This document shows, piece by piece, positions 1 to 11,437 of a stretch of 64,000 nucleotides of DNA. The position numbers were made by a program, and so were the translations under genes. This DNA is from Pelecanus crispus. Taxonomy: Eukaryota > Chordata > Aves > Pelecaniformes > Pelecanidae. The stretch's first letter is position 1, and each line of letters starts with the position of its first letter. The notes beneath the pieces are model-generated. The model was not told the origin of the DNA. It made no database searches and worked only from the letters and a program-made list of their open reading frames with translations. The stretch is from the NCBI RefSeq assembly GCF_030463565.1, contig NC_134655.1, forward strand, positions 4,538,372 through 4,602,371, in the 5' to 3' direction.

Positions 1-75
1 TAGGTGCCCACTTGGATGAAAGAATCACAATCTAAGCACAAAACCATGAATATGTGTGCTATCATAGCTATGGTG

Positions 76-488
76 GAATCATAGAATGCTTTGGGTTGGA
101 AGGGACCTTTAGAGGTCATCCAGCCCAACCCCGCTGCCATGAGCAGGGACAGCTTCAACCAGACCAGGTTGCTCAGAGCCCCGTCCAACCTGACCTGGGA
201 TGTTTCCAGGCATGGAGCAGCTACCACCCTTCTGGGCAACCTGTGCCAGTGCTTCACCACCCTCATTGTAAAAAATTTCTTTCTTATGTCTAGTCTAAAT
301 CTATTCTTCTTTAGTTTAAATCCATTACTCCTTGTCCTGTCATGACAGGCCTTGCTAAAAAGATTGTCCCCATCCTTCCTATAGGCCCCCTTTCAGCACT
401 GAAAGGCCACACTAAGGTCTCCCCTCAGCCTTCTCCTCTCCAGGCTGAACACCCCCAGCTCCCTCAGCCTGGCCTCGTAGGACAGGTA
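76..488 (-). mobile_element. CR1 LINE, 3'-end fragment
   Basis: The + strand begins with GAATCATAGAATG followed by GGTTGGAAGGGACC, the reverse complement of the CR1 3' terminus. It continues through the CR1 3' region (CACCACCCTC..., then CTCCCCTCAGCCTTCTCCTCTCCAGGCTGAAC). The element is therefore on the minus strand and 5'-truncated, as most CR1 copies are. The CR1 assignment is certain; the subfamily was not determined. Confidence 0.92.
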
Positions 489-3400
489 CCTTGAAGCCTA
501 CTGGGCTGTACCTATTGATACGCAGTGCAGCCCCCTATGTCTGATGAATTAATTGAGTATATCCCAGTCTCTGAAATGCTGCAGATATTTAGGTGTTGCG
601 GGGCGTAATAGGTAGCTGGGTAATACTGCAATAAGTTGTCTCTGTTGCTGCCTAGGCAGGCAGAAAGTTACTGTCAGGCATTACCTCTGGAAAAGAAAAT
701 AGCTCTAAACTCTGCACAGATCTGAGCAGGTAATGAATGTGATGTTTTTACAGAATACAGATGTTATGTCTGCAAGCAGGTACACGTTTCTGTTTCATGC
801 ATGGAATATGGCTTAAAACAAAGATTTAATTACGTAATGCAAGTATATGTTCAACACTTGCAAGCTGCTGTACATTCTTCTACATAACGACTCTGAATGA
901 GAAGTCGTATCCGTGTAGATCAGGATCCCAAAACTGATTAAAGGTTTTTAGCTCAGAAGACCTATCAAACTTTGTCTCTACCTTCCCCCTGCTCCTTCCC
1001 CAAAAGAACCCATGTTGGCTGTAGATATTAGCTGTGATACAGGTTTTTTTATTCTTTGTGTAAAAATATAGAAATTGTTTACTTTACGGCAACTGTTACA
1101 AACAGATTTGCAGATAATTTTCCAATCTGGTTTCATGCCTAAGAGTAAGAAGGGAATGGCACTAGCTTGAACAAAAAGCATCAAAGAACAAAACAATTCA
1201 TACAAGTGAAAGTAGGCCCCTTCTCTTAAAACGCTGCCCTTCGTTCAATAGGCCATCCCTCAATTCGCCCCTACTTGAAATTCCTCCTTGAAATGCACTA
1301 CTTTGGAGAGATCAATAATCCTTTGTGTCACCAAATGTGTATGACTGGCCACTATGTTGGTTTTGTTGTGTTTTCTTTTAAAACCCGAGAGTCAGTTTAA
1401 AAAGACCTAGAGTGAACAAAAGTGTGTTACTCCTGATGAGCAGAGTTAATGTGGAGGTCTAACATGCTTCAGATTTTTTTTATGTTGTGCTCTAAGTTTA
1501 TTGAGAAGTAGCAGAAATACAATTAAAAAAAAAAAAAAGAAAAAAGAACAAGGAACAAGGAACACATTAAAACTTTACCAGCCTGAGACAAAACTGAGGC
1601 AACTGATTTTGGAGAGTGCTTGCTACAAAATGGCAAAGTTTGTGTTCAAAATTTGGTTTCTGTTGTTTTGATTCTAACCATATACCCTGTGAAGAAACAC
1701 AATTGCATCAAAGAAATGGTTCATTTCAGTAGTCACTGCTCCTAGTATAAATAAACAACCCACAAGGCTCCAAATACTCACTTCCTACTTAGATTAAAAG
1801 TGCTAACATTGTGCAATCCCTTCGCTGATATCAGGAATGAGGTAAGAAGCTGTTGACTATTCCCAAGCTTGCCCTGAATCGTGGGTGAAAAACAGAGACC
1901 TTCTAGATGGGCTTTAGTCTCTCCTCAACATACTTTTCTCTTGCTTCTTTCTGACCTCTATGATAAGGACGAAAATTAGCGTTGGTACAGAAAAATTGCA
2001 CTGTCTGGGAAGTTCTGTTACACTGATCGCATTCCACTGAGATCATTGCTGGGTTTTACTTACTGGAAAGATACAAAGCAGCTGCAACATGAGAGAAAAT
2101 AAGAATCCTTTCAGGCAGATTTGGTTTTCACCAGGGTGACATACTGTTATATAAAGGCAGTTTTAATTTTTGTTTGTGGACTCCTAAAATGTTTGCAAAG
2201 GCGTTTCTGAGCTCTTGTAGTGACTGTAAGCTTCCTGGCAACAGGCTTGCTTTTCTTAGCTACCTGTTTTGAAGCCTTTGGAAGTATTCCACTTATCCTC
2301 GGGGTATTCCTAGTTGACCATAGCTTTATTAAGCAAATAAATAGCAACATAAATCCTAGCAAACAAATCTGTTTCTGCTTTGCTTTCAAAAAAGAATGTT
2401 TGAAAGCTTTCAAAGAAAGCTTGTCCAGGTCCAAGAAGAGGTTGATGAGGAGGTTTCCAATAGGGAGGGCATAAAGGAAGAGGTGAGGGAAGAGTTGCAC
2501 TCAGTAGGAGTGCACAACCTGGAGCACTTGAAATCCATGTGGGAGCAAGAACATGCAGTCTGAGGTAGAGAGATGGAAGCTCCAATTTAAATTTGTTTGA
2601 GGTACTATGAAACCGCACCTGGAAAACATTAGACTTGTCAGCCTAGAAGGGAGATGAATGAGGTAGTAGCGCAAGGAATCTGTGATACAAATCTGTAAAA
2701 CAAGGAGTGGCACGGAGACAGTTAAGAGAGAATGATAATTCATGGTTAATTACGCAAAAGTCAAGGGACATCAAATGGAAATACCAGACAGAAGGCTCAA
2801 AACATTCAGAAGTGATTTTCACACAGCTGTGAAGTTAAAGTCTGGGACTACACCAAGCTGTAGACGCCAGAAGCTTATCTGGATTAAGAAAACAATTGGA
2901 TTTTTCTTCCATTAATTTGTCTATCAAGAGGAGAAATAGACTGCTTTTAGCTAAACGTCTCTGAGCTGCAGAATCCGTTCTCTTCCCAGGAGATGACCAG
3001 CCACCGCCGGGAACTGCGTACTCTGCTACCTCAGCCCCTCTTCCGACCCACTGTGGCCACTCCAGTGCTCTGCTTACGCACAAGACATGCTTCCTTCCCC
3101 ACTAGCAGGGTACATCACGGTAAATCCAAGCTCAGTGAATTCAAAACTTAAGACTACAGCAAGTATAGAATAGTTGGAACAAATGACAAGTATGTTCTCT
3201 TACCCATTTACTCTTTATGAGAAAGATTTAGAAAACAGGCTAATATGTCAGCGTTTGCTGGAAAAAAAATTTGTAGCAAGTTTGTTTGCCTAACCTTTCC
3301 TAAATACAGGGAGGTTAGATAAAGAAAAAAAATAATCTGCATGAAATAGATGTGCCTTTGGGCATCTTGCACAGTCCAGGCCCTCTCATTAGTCATGATT

Positions 3401-4229
3401 TGACATTAGGCAAAACAATGGGGTTTGGAGCAAATTAGAACAAAGTGAGAGTTATAACAGACTGCCCTAAAATTCATATAGCCCAAGCAAAGCGAAAAAC
3501 CACACAGTGATTCCGTTCAGCCTCCATCCAAGGAAGTGATGTGCTTTTTGCTCCTCTACGAATGAGAACTATTAAATATAACACCCATGTTGCACATTTA
3601 GTCGTTGCCAAAACATTTTAGCCTCCTGCAAGGGGTAATCTTTTATAGGAACAAACTCTCGTTACCAAATATAGCTATGACTTATTTTGTAATTTTGCTT
3701 TTTTCGCACTCTGTTCCCCTCCATATGGGATGGGGGAGGATTGGGCTGGACGGAGCACGAAAGGTTTCCTCTTCCTTTACGTGCTGTTAGGAAGCGGCTA
3801 TGTGTCTTGTCAAAAGTTAGTTCTTTTGTGCTCGTTCTCTTCTGAAGAAGCCTCAGCCTCCAAAACATGTAAAACCATCTGGCAAATTCTTGCATGAATC
3901 ACAGGGATATTTGTGGCCTCCGGCTTTTGGAACCGCACTGTGAGTAACCCCAGTCGCTCTCGTCAGTGCTACTGCTGAAACCCATTTCTTGTGTTCCGAG
4001 TAAGGACCGCGGGGGCCTCTGACTCGGCTCGGTGGTCTCCAGATTTGTCAGAGGGCAAAACTGGGTAACCCACCCCCGTCCAGCGCCGAAGCCTCGGCCA
4101 GCGCCATTTCGCCTTCCAGCCGGAGCCCGCTGACCGGAGCGGGGAGGCTGCCTTGCTTCGGGCGGCTGGGGCTGGAGCTTGAGCTGGGTTTTTTGCCAGG
4201 CGCCCGTAGGCCTGACCGTCCCTCAGCGT
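489..4229. other. Upstream flank of ACSL4, no gene recognised
   Basis: About 3.7 kb of ordinary AT-leaning sequence with only short chance reading frames on both strands. A poly-A run lies near 1525-1538. GC content rises from about 2,980 (CCACCGCCGGGAACTG) and steeply from 3,900 towards the CpG island. I see no exon with coherent splice sites and no RNA gene. Confidence 0.6.
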
Positions 4230-5510
4230 CTGCAAGCCTCACTGGAAAACCAAGAAAATAAACAGGAGAGCAGAGCGGCGCGGCCGCGGGCCGGAGCTCT
4301 GCCCCGGCCACCTTCCCGCCACGTCCCCCTGCTCCCTCAGGCCGCCACCCCCCGGGGAAGGGTCCCCCCCCCACGCGTGTGCCCGGCCCGGGGCACGGCC
4401 GCGGCCCCCGCCCGACGCCCGGCGACCCCCGGCCCGCGGCCGCCTCCGCCCGGGCCGCCCCCGCCCTTCCTCCGCGGCGGCGCGTCACGGGGGCGGCGGC
4501 GGCGGGAGGATTGGGCGGCGGGGCCGGCGGCGCGGGGGCTCGCTCCTCCCTCCGCTCCCCCGCTCCCTCAGCCATTTTAACAGCCGGTACAGCCGCCGAC
4601 CCCATTCTCCGGCGGCAGCGCCGGGACGAGGCGGCCGGGCGAGGTGAGCGGGGGCTCTGCGGGGCGCGCCCGGCACGGCCCGGGCCGAGCGGCGCCGGGA
4701 GGGACGGGACGGGACCGGGCGGCGCGGGTGCGCTCGCCGCCCCGGGGCGAGGCGGGGGGCGGGCGGGTCGCCCTGCGCACGGCGGCGGCAGCGCGGAGCG
4801 GGACCGGGGCTGCCCCCGGCCCGTCCTCCGCCCCCGCCGGGGGTGGGACGGCGGCCGCTGCCCGCCTGGGCGGAGGCAGGCGGGTCAGCTGAGGCAAGGA
4901 GCGGCGGGTTACGTGGGGTCAGGTCCCTCCCAGCCTCCCGAGGGCCGCGGGCCCGGCTCCCGGCGGGCCTGGGCCGGGAGGATGCGCCCGGGGCCGGGGG
5001 GCGCGGTAGGCCCTGGGCCGGAGCTGGCGCCGGCCGCTGCCCGGGAGCAGGTGGCGGGCACCGGGCAGGCTCCCTGGCAGCGCGGAGCGGGGGGGGGCCC
5101 GGGCTGGCTGCCCGGAATCAACCCGCGCCGGAGCCGCCGCTGCGGGCGCTGAGGCCCCTCCCGGCCGCTCCCCCGAGCCGGAGCCCGCTCCCCGGAGCCG
5201 GCCGCACCGCCGCTCTGGGGCCGCCGCCGCCTCCTCCCGGCCCTTCCCGGCCTTTTCCCGGCCCTGCGGGGCTGAACGCCGGGCGCTGCTGCTGCTGCTG
5301 GCCGGCGGCAGGACCCTCCGCTCGCTTGCCCGTCCCTTGCCCGCCGACCGGTCGCAGAGGCCCCTTGCTGGGCCTTGCAGCATCCCCGCCGGCTCCCCGG
5401 GGCTCTCCCGCGGGTGCCGGGGCCCTGCCCGGTGCCTCAGCAGCGCGACCGCGTCCCGCGGAGCCCCCCCGCCTCCCCCTTGGAGATGCAGAAAAGGAGG
5501 CTGGGCTCAG
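4230..5510 (+). promoter_or_regulatory. ACSL4: CpG island, probable ACSL4 promoter
   Basis: Extremely GC-rich and CpG-rich block, dense from about 4,270, in an AT-rich setting. It contains no clear TATA box. A consensus donor (GAG|GTGAGC) lies at 4643/4644 on the + strand, which fits a first exon of a gene transcribed rightwards. ACSL4 is the next + strand gene, and its coding part starts 24 kb downstream, so assigning the island to ACSL4 is inference from position and strand. The long open frames across the island result from its base composition. Confidence 0.75.
4565..4643 (+). other. ACSL4: Candidate untranslated exon 1 of ACSL4
   Basis: The segment ending GCGGCCGGGCGAG is followed at 4644 by GTGAGCGG, a strong splice donor. 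It holds no ATG. The 5' limit is unknown; 4565 is only a guess at the transcription start, placed after the CCGCTCCCTCAGCCATTTT stretch. It would splice to a downstream UTR exon or directly to the exon with the ATG at 28,336. Confidence 0.5.
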
Positions 5511-5582
5511 GATATGGTCTGATGCTGATGTAGCACACGCAGGAGCCCAGGAAAGTGTGATTCATTGCTCAACACGCACAGG

Positions 5583-5692
5583 GCATTTTTTTTTTTTTTT
5601 TTCAATTTTGCGTCATAAGAGCACCTGTTAAAGTAAAGCAAGAAACCGGTTGAATATTTCTGTTGTCCTGTTCCCCCCCCCCCCCCCCCCCC
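5583..5692. repeat. Homopolymer tracts (T)n and (C)20
   Basis: A run of T lies at about 5587-5602 and a run of 20 C at 5673-5692, immediately 3' of the CpG island. Such tracts are length-unstable and prone to sequencing error. Confidence 0.9.
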
Positions 5693-8600
5693 GAGAGAAG
5701 TTTTGCTTTGTGGCATTCTCATAGAATCACAGGTGTTCTAAAGCATCTTTGTACGCTCTGTGGATTTCTGCAGCTTATTTGCAAAGCCCGCGTACGGCAC
5801 GGCTCCCTCGCCCCGGGGGGAGCGGGGATGCTCAGTGGGCCAAGGACGGTGGGCTGGACAGGCTTACCGAGTGCTGCTCTGGTACCTAATGCTTTAATGA
5901 AATAATTACAGCAACTTTAGAACTATTTTGTACTCGAACCCCTTTTTTTCCTAACATAACTGGTTCATATTTGATTTTTTTTTTTTCAGTGAGGATGCTT
6001 GATAAATATAGATGGAGGTTACAGAGAAATTTGCTGTAAATTAAGGATTGCTTCATGTAAAGTAAATGGACAGCTGTAGTCCCTGATGGTCATAAAAGAT
6101 GATTGTCAGGTTAAAGATAATATCTGTCCTTATTCGGTTGCTCTTTTCATCTTGGACTGTCGTAGCATAAAAATATGAATATGACATGCTTTGTCATTTA
6201 CTATTATAGACAAACTTGCATTATAGCCTTGCCAATTTGAAGTGCGAAGATTAGCAAGTAAAGCTACAAATAGGAATTAGAAACGCAGCATCTATTTCTC
6301 CTTTTAAATCAAGTTCTACTTTTTGAATCTTTGAGATTTGTCATCTCGGACTTACTGCAATGATTAAAGACATGGATTTTTTTTTTTTTCCAACATGTGA
6401 AAATCTTACATAAATCCCCAAACCAATCTTTTCTCCCCCAAAAAAGACAGAATTAACAGTGTTCCACAGTTTCAGAAAGATTGTTTGGTTTCGCTTTTTT
6501 TTTTTCCTTCTGCTCTTCATGCATGGATACAAAGTTTGTGTTTTAATACAGTTCTACAGAAGCCTTAAATATTTGCACATAAAAGTTATTTGAGGAAATA
6601 TTTAATGCATTTTTAACTTACCACTCATTTCTTTGTATTTACCAGTTCCCCTTCCTTGTTGTCCCAAACTACAGAACTGCAGAAACTTGAACCAGACAAG
6701 ACCACTTCCTCCCCTAAGAACCCCACTGTTAAAAGGTTTTCATGATGTGTTAATTATTTGGGCATTTGCATCTCATGCAAACCTTACTCGGCTATTACCT
6801 TTAACGCTATCTGTAACATACACTGTGCAAGCAAGTGACAGTGTTGCCCATTGTCTGCTGATTGAATAATCTAATGTTTATCAGCAGCTATACATTTTCA
6901 GCATAATAAATTACCGGTGTTCAGTGGATGACACCTCCATCTAAAATGAGGATTATGCTTCAGCACTTCTATAAAACTAGAGGAACCACTCTTGAACAAA
7001 TCACTGAGGCAAGGCATTAGATACAAATATATTCCAAGTCATGTTATAGATAGGAATCAAGTAAAATAGATGCAGCCTATTACACTGTTTTAAATGAAGT
7101 TAATACCCAAATGAATTATTAAACAGTAGCCTGAGCTACATGCAAAATCTATTGAAGTTAATGAGTAATAAATAGAGCTAGATAGTTAACGTGACAAATG
7201 AATGAGTGCTTGTTTATAAGAAAACTGTTCTTAATAAGGAATTACTTAAGCTAAAAACAGAGTTGGAGTTTATTATTATGGGAAATCTTCATTGTGTGCG
7301 CAACTAAGCATGTGGTCGCTGTCCTTCGGGATGCTTATTTTCTCAGGAGAGAAGGAAGTGCCATGGAAGGAGGGAAGCAATTCCCTGAGAAACAAAATTT
7401 ATGGTCTTGTTCCATTTGTTCATATATTGGATCGTTATTTTGGTGGTGCAATGTCTTCCACCCTTTTTGTGGAGGGCACATCTCAAAAGTTGGCCATGTT
7501 GGTTTTTTTCCCGCATTCTACAGCGGCTAGACAGTGACTCCTTTGGTGTCCCTCATTGTTTCAAAGTTACCTCCTCTTCTCCCCATAACTGGGATAGCTC
7601 TTTGTCACATTTCCATTTTGAAGGTGCTTAGTGAATTAGGCTAGCTGTATGGCAGGGCCCAAGGGAAAGCTTAAGAGAATATTTCTCTTCTGCTAGTAGA
7701 GCTATGCTTTACAGCAGACAGGAATTATTAACACTTTGCTATTGCTTTTCTTTTGTTTCCTTGGGTTTTTTTTGGTTGGAGATGGGGGAGGGAAATTAGG
7801 ATTGTCCATAATCTGCTGACACTCTTAGTAACTGCTTGTTTTCCCAAAACCTTGAAGTTGGTAGATAGGCACGTGAAAATGAAAGCTGAACGCAGCACTA
7901 GTTACTACTTCTGTGGCCACTCACTCACAGAGTAAGTTGTATCGCGCTGAAAGTAAAACACACATTGGAAGCGGTGTGACGGGCTTGTGTAATGATCTAT
8001 GGTGGACATGAGGCCTGCCAGCGCCAAGGCCCCTTCTCACAGATCGCTTTGTGGTCTGAGCGGTGGGCGGGCAGAGCCTTGCCTCAATCCCGGATACACT
8101 GGAACTGCAAGAAGTCTTCGTTGTTTTATAGGAATGTGAACTAAAAGACTCTGTACGGAATTAGGCTTGCGCTTGCAAAGAGGAAGACTTCTGGCCAGTT
8201 GCCAGAGTTGCTTGGGAGTTGTGGTTTCAGTTTTCTTTTCAGCAGGTACCTAGGGTGATCCACATCGTGCTGCTTGGCCGAGATCAACAAAACTAACTGG
8301 ACAGAACTTGAATAAACTACGGCAGATCTGCTTTCCCTGCCCCACTTCTTAGGGCTATCAGTTCCTACCTAATACTTCATATAAAGCGCACTTGTAATCA
8401 AGATACGGCTTTAATCATGTGCCAGATGTGCATAACATTATTTATCTGACCGAGTGCATGATACAGAGGTTAGGAATGAGTGGTGGGGGTGGAAATTCCT
8501 TCTGCTGCTGCTGTTGTCCTAGATCGGAAGCCTTTCTGCTATTCAGGCTCCCGTGCTGCTTTTGACCTGTGCTGCCCGTAGCTCATAGTAGCTTTTGAGT

Positions 8601-9013
8601 CAGGACTAAACTTGGTGCTGGCTTGGACTTGATCGTCTGCAGAGGTTAGATAGGAGGGGTGTGTGCGAGCAAGGCGTGTTGGTCCAATTGGCTGGAGAGT
8701 TATTTTATATTTTAAGATGATCCCAAATATAGTAGAAAACTCAGAAGGCACATTGAACCATTTTTCAGTATGGAAATAAATAGCACAGGCAGCCTTGGGA
8801 AATGGAGGAGCAGAACAAGTAAGGAAAGGTGATTGTGGGCATGGGCTGGGAGGGGTGGGATATGTTTTCCTTTAGCCAACATGTTGGCAGAATGTCAATT
8901 TGTATAATGGATGATTTTTAAAGTTTGTGTATGTGAGTTGCTTATGATGGAAGTGAGGTTGGAACTAATGCTACCGCATCAAAAAGTCAGCATGCATTTT
9001 ATATGCTTTGCTT

Positions 9014-9319
9014 ACTTCTCCCAAGTACTTACTTCTCCCAAGTAGTTAGTGATAGGACGAGCTGCGCCAGGGGAGGTTTAGGTTGGAAATTAGGAAAAAT
9101 TTCTTTACGGAAAGGGTGGTCAAGAATTGGAACAGGCTGCCCAGAGAGGTGGTGGAGTCACCATCCCTGGAAGTGTTCAAAAAATGGGCAGAGGTGGCAC
9201 TTTGGGACATGATTTAGTCTAGTCTACCCTTGATTGGTTTAGTGTGGACTTGGTAGTGTAGGTTAACGGTTGGACTGGATGATCTTAAAGGGCTTTTCCA
9301 ACCTAAACGATTCTATGAA
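9014..9319 (+). mobile_element. CR1 LINE, 3'-end fragment
   Basis: Sense-strand CR1 3' region: CTGCGCCAGGGGAGGTTTAG, then GAACAGGCTGCCCAGAGAGG, ending GGTTGGACTGGATGATC and CCAACCTAAACGATTCTATG. It matches the 15-kb and (inverted) 43.9-kb and 62.3-kb copies at many positions, so these belong to closely related subfamilies. The 5' junction carries a perfect 17-bp direct duplication (9011-9027 and 9028-9044). Confidence 0.93.
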
Positions 9320-9577
9320 TAGCTGTGTAATGTGAAGGACATGAGGAATTGTTTCCCTCTCTCTCTGCTTCAGATAGGGCTAAGCACTTGGTCTTTCCAC
9401 TGAAATCAAAGAGTACTTTTCACCTCAGTAAAGTGCTTTGTAAGGAATGCTAGATATTGAGAAAAATATCTCTTTTTTTTTTTCTGTATTTAAATTTTGC
9501 ATGTTTTTTGTAGTACAGTTAATGCCAAATCGACCGATATTGTGCAGCTGGGAGTTCACAGGGCTTTAAGGTGAGGT

Positions 9578-9701
9578 ATCTTTATCTCCAAGGTAGAGAT
9601 AAAGTGATCCACCAATTATCACAGATTTAAGAGTCTCGGATTTAAAGTGATCCAGGGTGGATCCTTGGTTATTACTTTAAATCCGAGACTTGTAAATCTG
9701 T
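9578..9701. repeat. Cluster of inverted repeats (hairpins)
   Basis: The arms 9621-9648 and 9674-9701 are 28-bp inverted repeats with two mismatches around a 25-nt spacer that itself contains a GGATCC palindrome. Just 5', a smaller hairpin (TTTATCTC / GAGATAAA) lies near 9582-9602. AAAGTGATCCA also recurs directly at 9601 and about 9644. Whether this is a transcribed hairpin, a MITE-like remnant or a local inverted duplication cannot be told from sequence alone. Confidence 0.85.
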
Positions 9702-11383
9702 TATTCTTGAATACCACTGTTGCTCAGTGAGGACAAAACTACTGAATTAGGATTTCCTTCAACATATATTGATGTGACTATTGATTCCCTAGAGTATGTT
9801 ACTGCTTCATCAGTTGAGCATCTTTTTCTAAAAGCATACTTGTAGCTTGCCTATTGGGCAATAGATTTATATTTCTTTTTTAATTCTTCTTATAAATTCA
9901 TTGGTCTGTTGATAGCAGCTGGTATCAAAAACCAGAGCAGAATTCTGGCATGCACATCCGTTTTACTTTAAACTGTGTGATGATGCTGTAGCTCATCTCA
10001 TGACTTTTTGCTCATCACTTTTTATTAGTGAGCAGGGAAAATGCCTGTATTTCCAGACACTGATAACTGGGAATGTTTGATAGCATAGGTGTATAATGGC
10101 AGTTAGAATATTAATGTATCTATGAATTAAAAAAAAAAATCTAGATATGCTTGAAAGCCTGTAAAATTAGAAGCAAGCTGAAATAACAAGGAGAGACTTA
10201 AAATAGCACATTATATTCCAGTACTTGTACTCTTAAAATTTGTACTAATTAAACAGGCTTTTAAATTATTATTTTAATAACACTGAAGTGGTATTCTGGT
10301 TTAGCTCTGCTTACTATAGAAAGTAAGTTTGTAAGTAAGTAATACCAAGACAGTTACAGAAACGCTTGTGTTCAGAGGATTTCTTTAAAAAAAATTGTTT
10401 AAATCTGTAATAAACGTATGATTTATTTTTAAAATATCTGTTAATGATGATTAGCCTACCTCATTGTGCTTTTGTTCTAGCATAGCCAACATGTAAAAAA
10501 TTTTTCTTAACACCTAGCTAATGGTTATGTTTTGCAAAATTACTTGCTGGACCTGTACAGCAGACCTGGCTTGGTTGTTGGGGGTGTTTTTAGCTATATT
10601 ATGATACTGTGCAGCCCATTTTAAAGTGCAAATAGTATTAGTACAGCGCACTGTGTAGCATTTTAAATTTAAATAACACTTAATAAATGTGACTTGCGTT
10701 CTAGGAGACACAACACTACATTCAGGTGACATGAAAGGGTGGTTATTGTGTTTTTTCTAAACCACTGTTCTACCCATTGTAAGATAAAAGACGTGCATTC
10801 TGGACTGCATCTTAACGAGGTTTTCCTCTGTATGTGCGGTTACTCAGTTTCAACTACAGTTGCTGCAGTTAGATGTCCGGTTTGTAAAACTGCTTGTTTG
10901 TGTGTTTGCTGTGCAGCTTTACAAAAGTAACTTGAGTAGCGATAGTCCCTTTAGCTAAGATTCTTCCTGAATGTTGTTCTTCTGTGGCAGTCCACCAGCA
11001 CAGCATGTGTGCGAGGCTGGGCTCTTTGAGTAGGAACGCCCATTTGCACACCCGGTGCGTCGTTTGGCATCTCCGGGCCGCTGTGCTTGGGGTCATCAGG
11101 GACTGAGCCCTCCAAACCACCTTCATTTCCATGATGAAATTTTTGACCTTTAAACAACGCAACTCAAAACAAATGTCAAGCATGCGAGAGCCGCTGCTTA
11201 TTTCTTCATGTATTTCCTCCCATTCCCAAATAGTTGTATTTTTAGCAATGCCTCTGCCCGTTGGACCTGTCATGCTTCTGTAACTGTTACATCCCTTATA
11301 CACCTTCTGCTCAGCTCCGTTGTCAGAAATGGAGAGTGAATTTAATTGAATAACTGAATAAAATAATTGAATAACTGTCCTCC

Positions 11384-11437
11384 TTGGCAAGTGACCCTTA
11401 AGCCTTTTTATTGGCAAGTGACCCTTAAGCCTTTTTA
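11384..11437. repeat. Perfect 27-bp tandem duplication
   Basis: Two identical adjacent 27-bp units at 11384-11410 and 11411-11437, beginning TTGGCAAGTGACCC and ending CCTTTTTA. Just upstream, ATTGAATAACTG is also repeated (about 11346 and 11366). Identity is 100%, so the duplication is recent. Confidence 0.95.

Noticed and set aside
4379-5631. Open frames of 257 and 262 codons in the first CpG island
   Set aside because: They are Pro/Ala/Gly/Arg-rich, overlap in different frames and on both strands, and have no family motif. Long frames are expected where GC-rich sequence lacks stops. An ACSL4 splice donor falls inside them.
5991-6060. Possible exon after TTTTTTTTTTTTTCAG at 5990
   Set aside because: The acceptor is good, but no donor of comparable quality follows and the sequence holds an early ATG with a short frame, so it would make a poor UTR exon.
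7292-7631. Three overlapping frames of 76-81 codons
   Set aside because: Mutually overlapping, no similarity to known proteins, no splice sites; chance frames in the ACSL4 5' intron.
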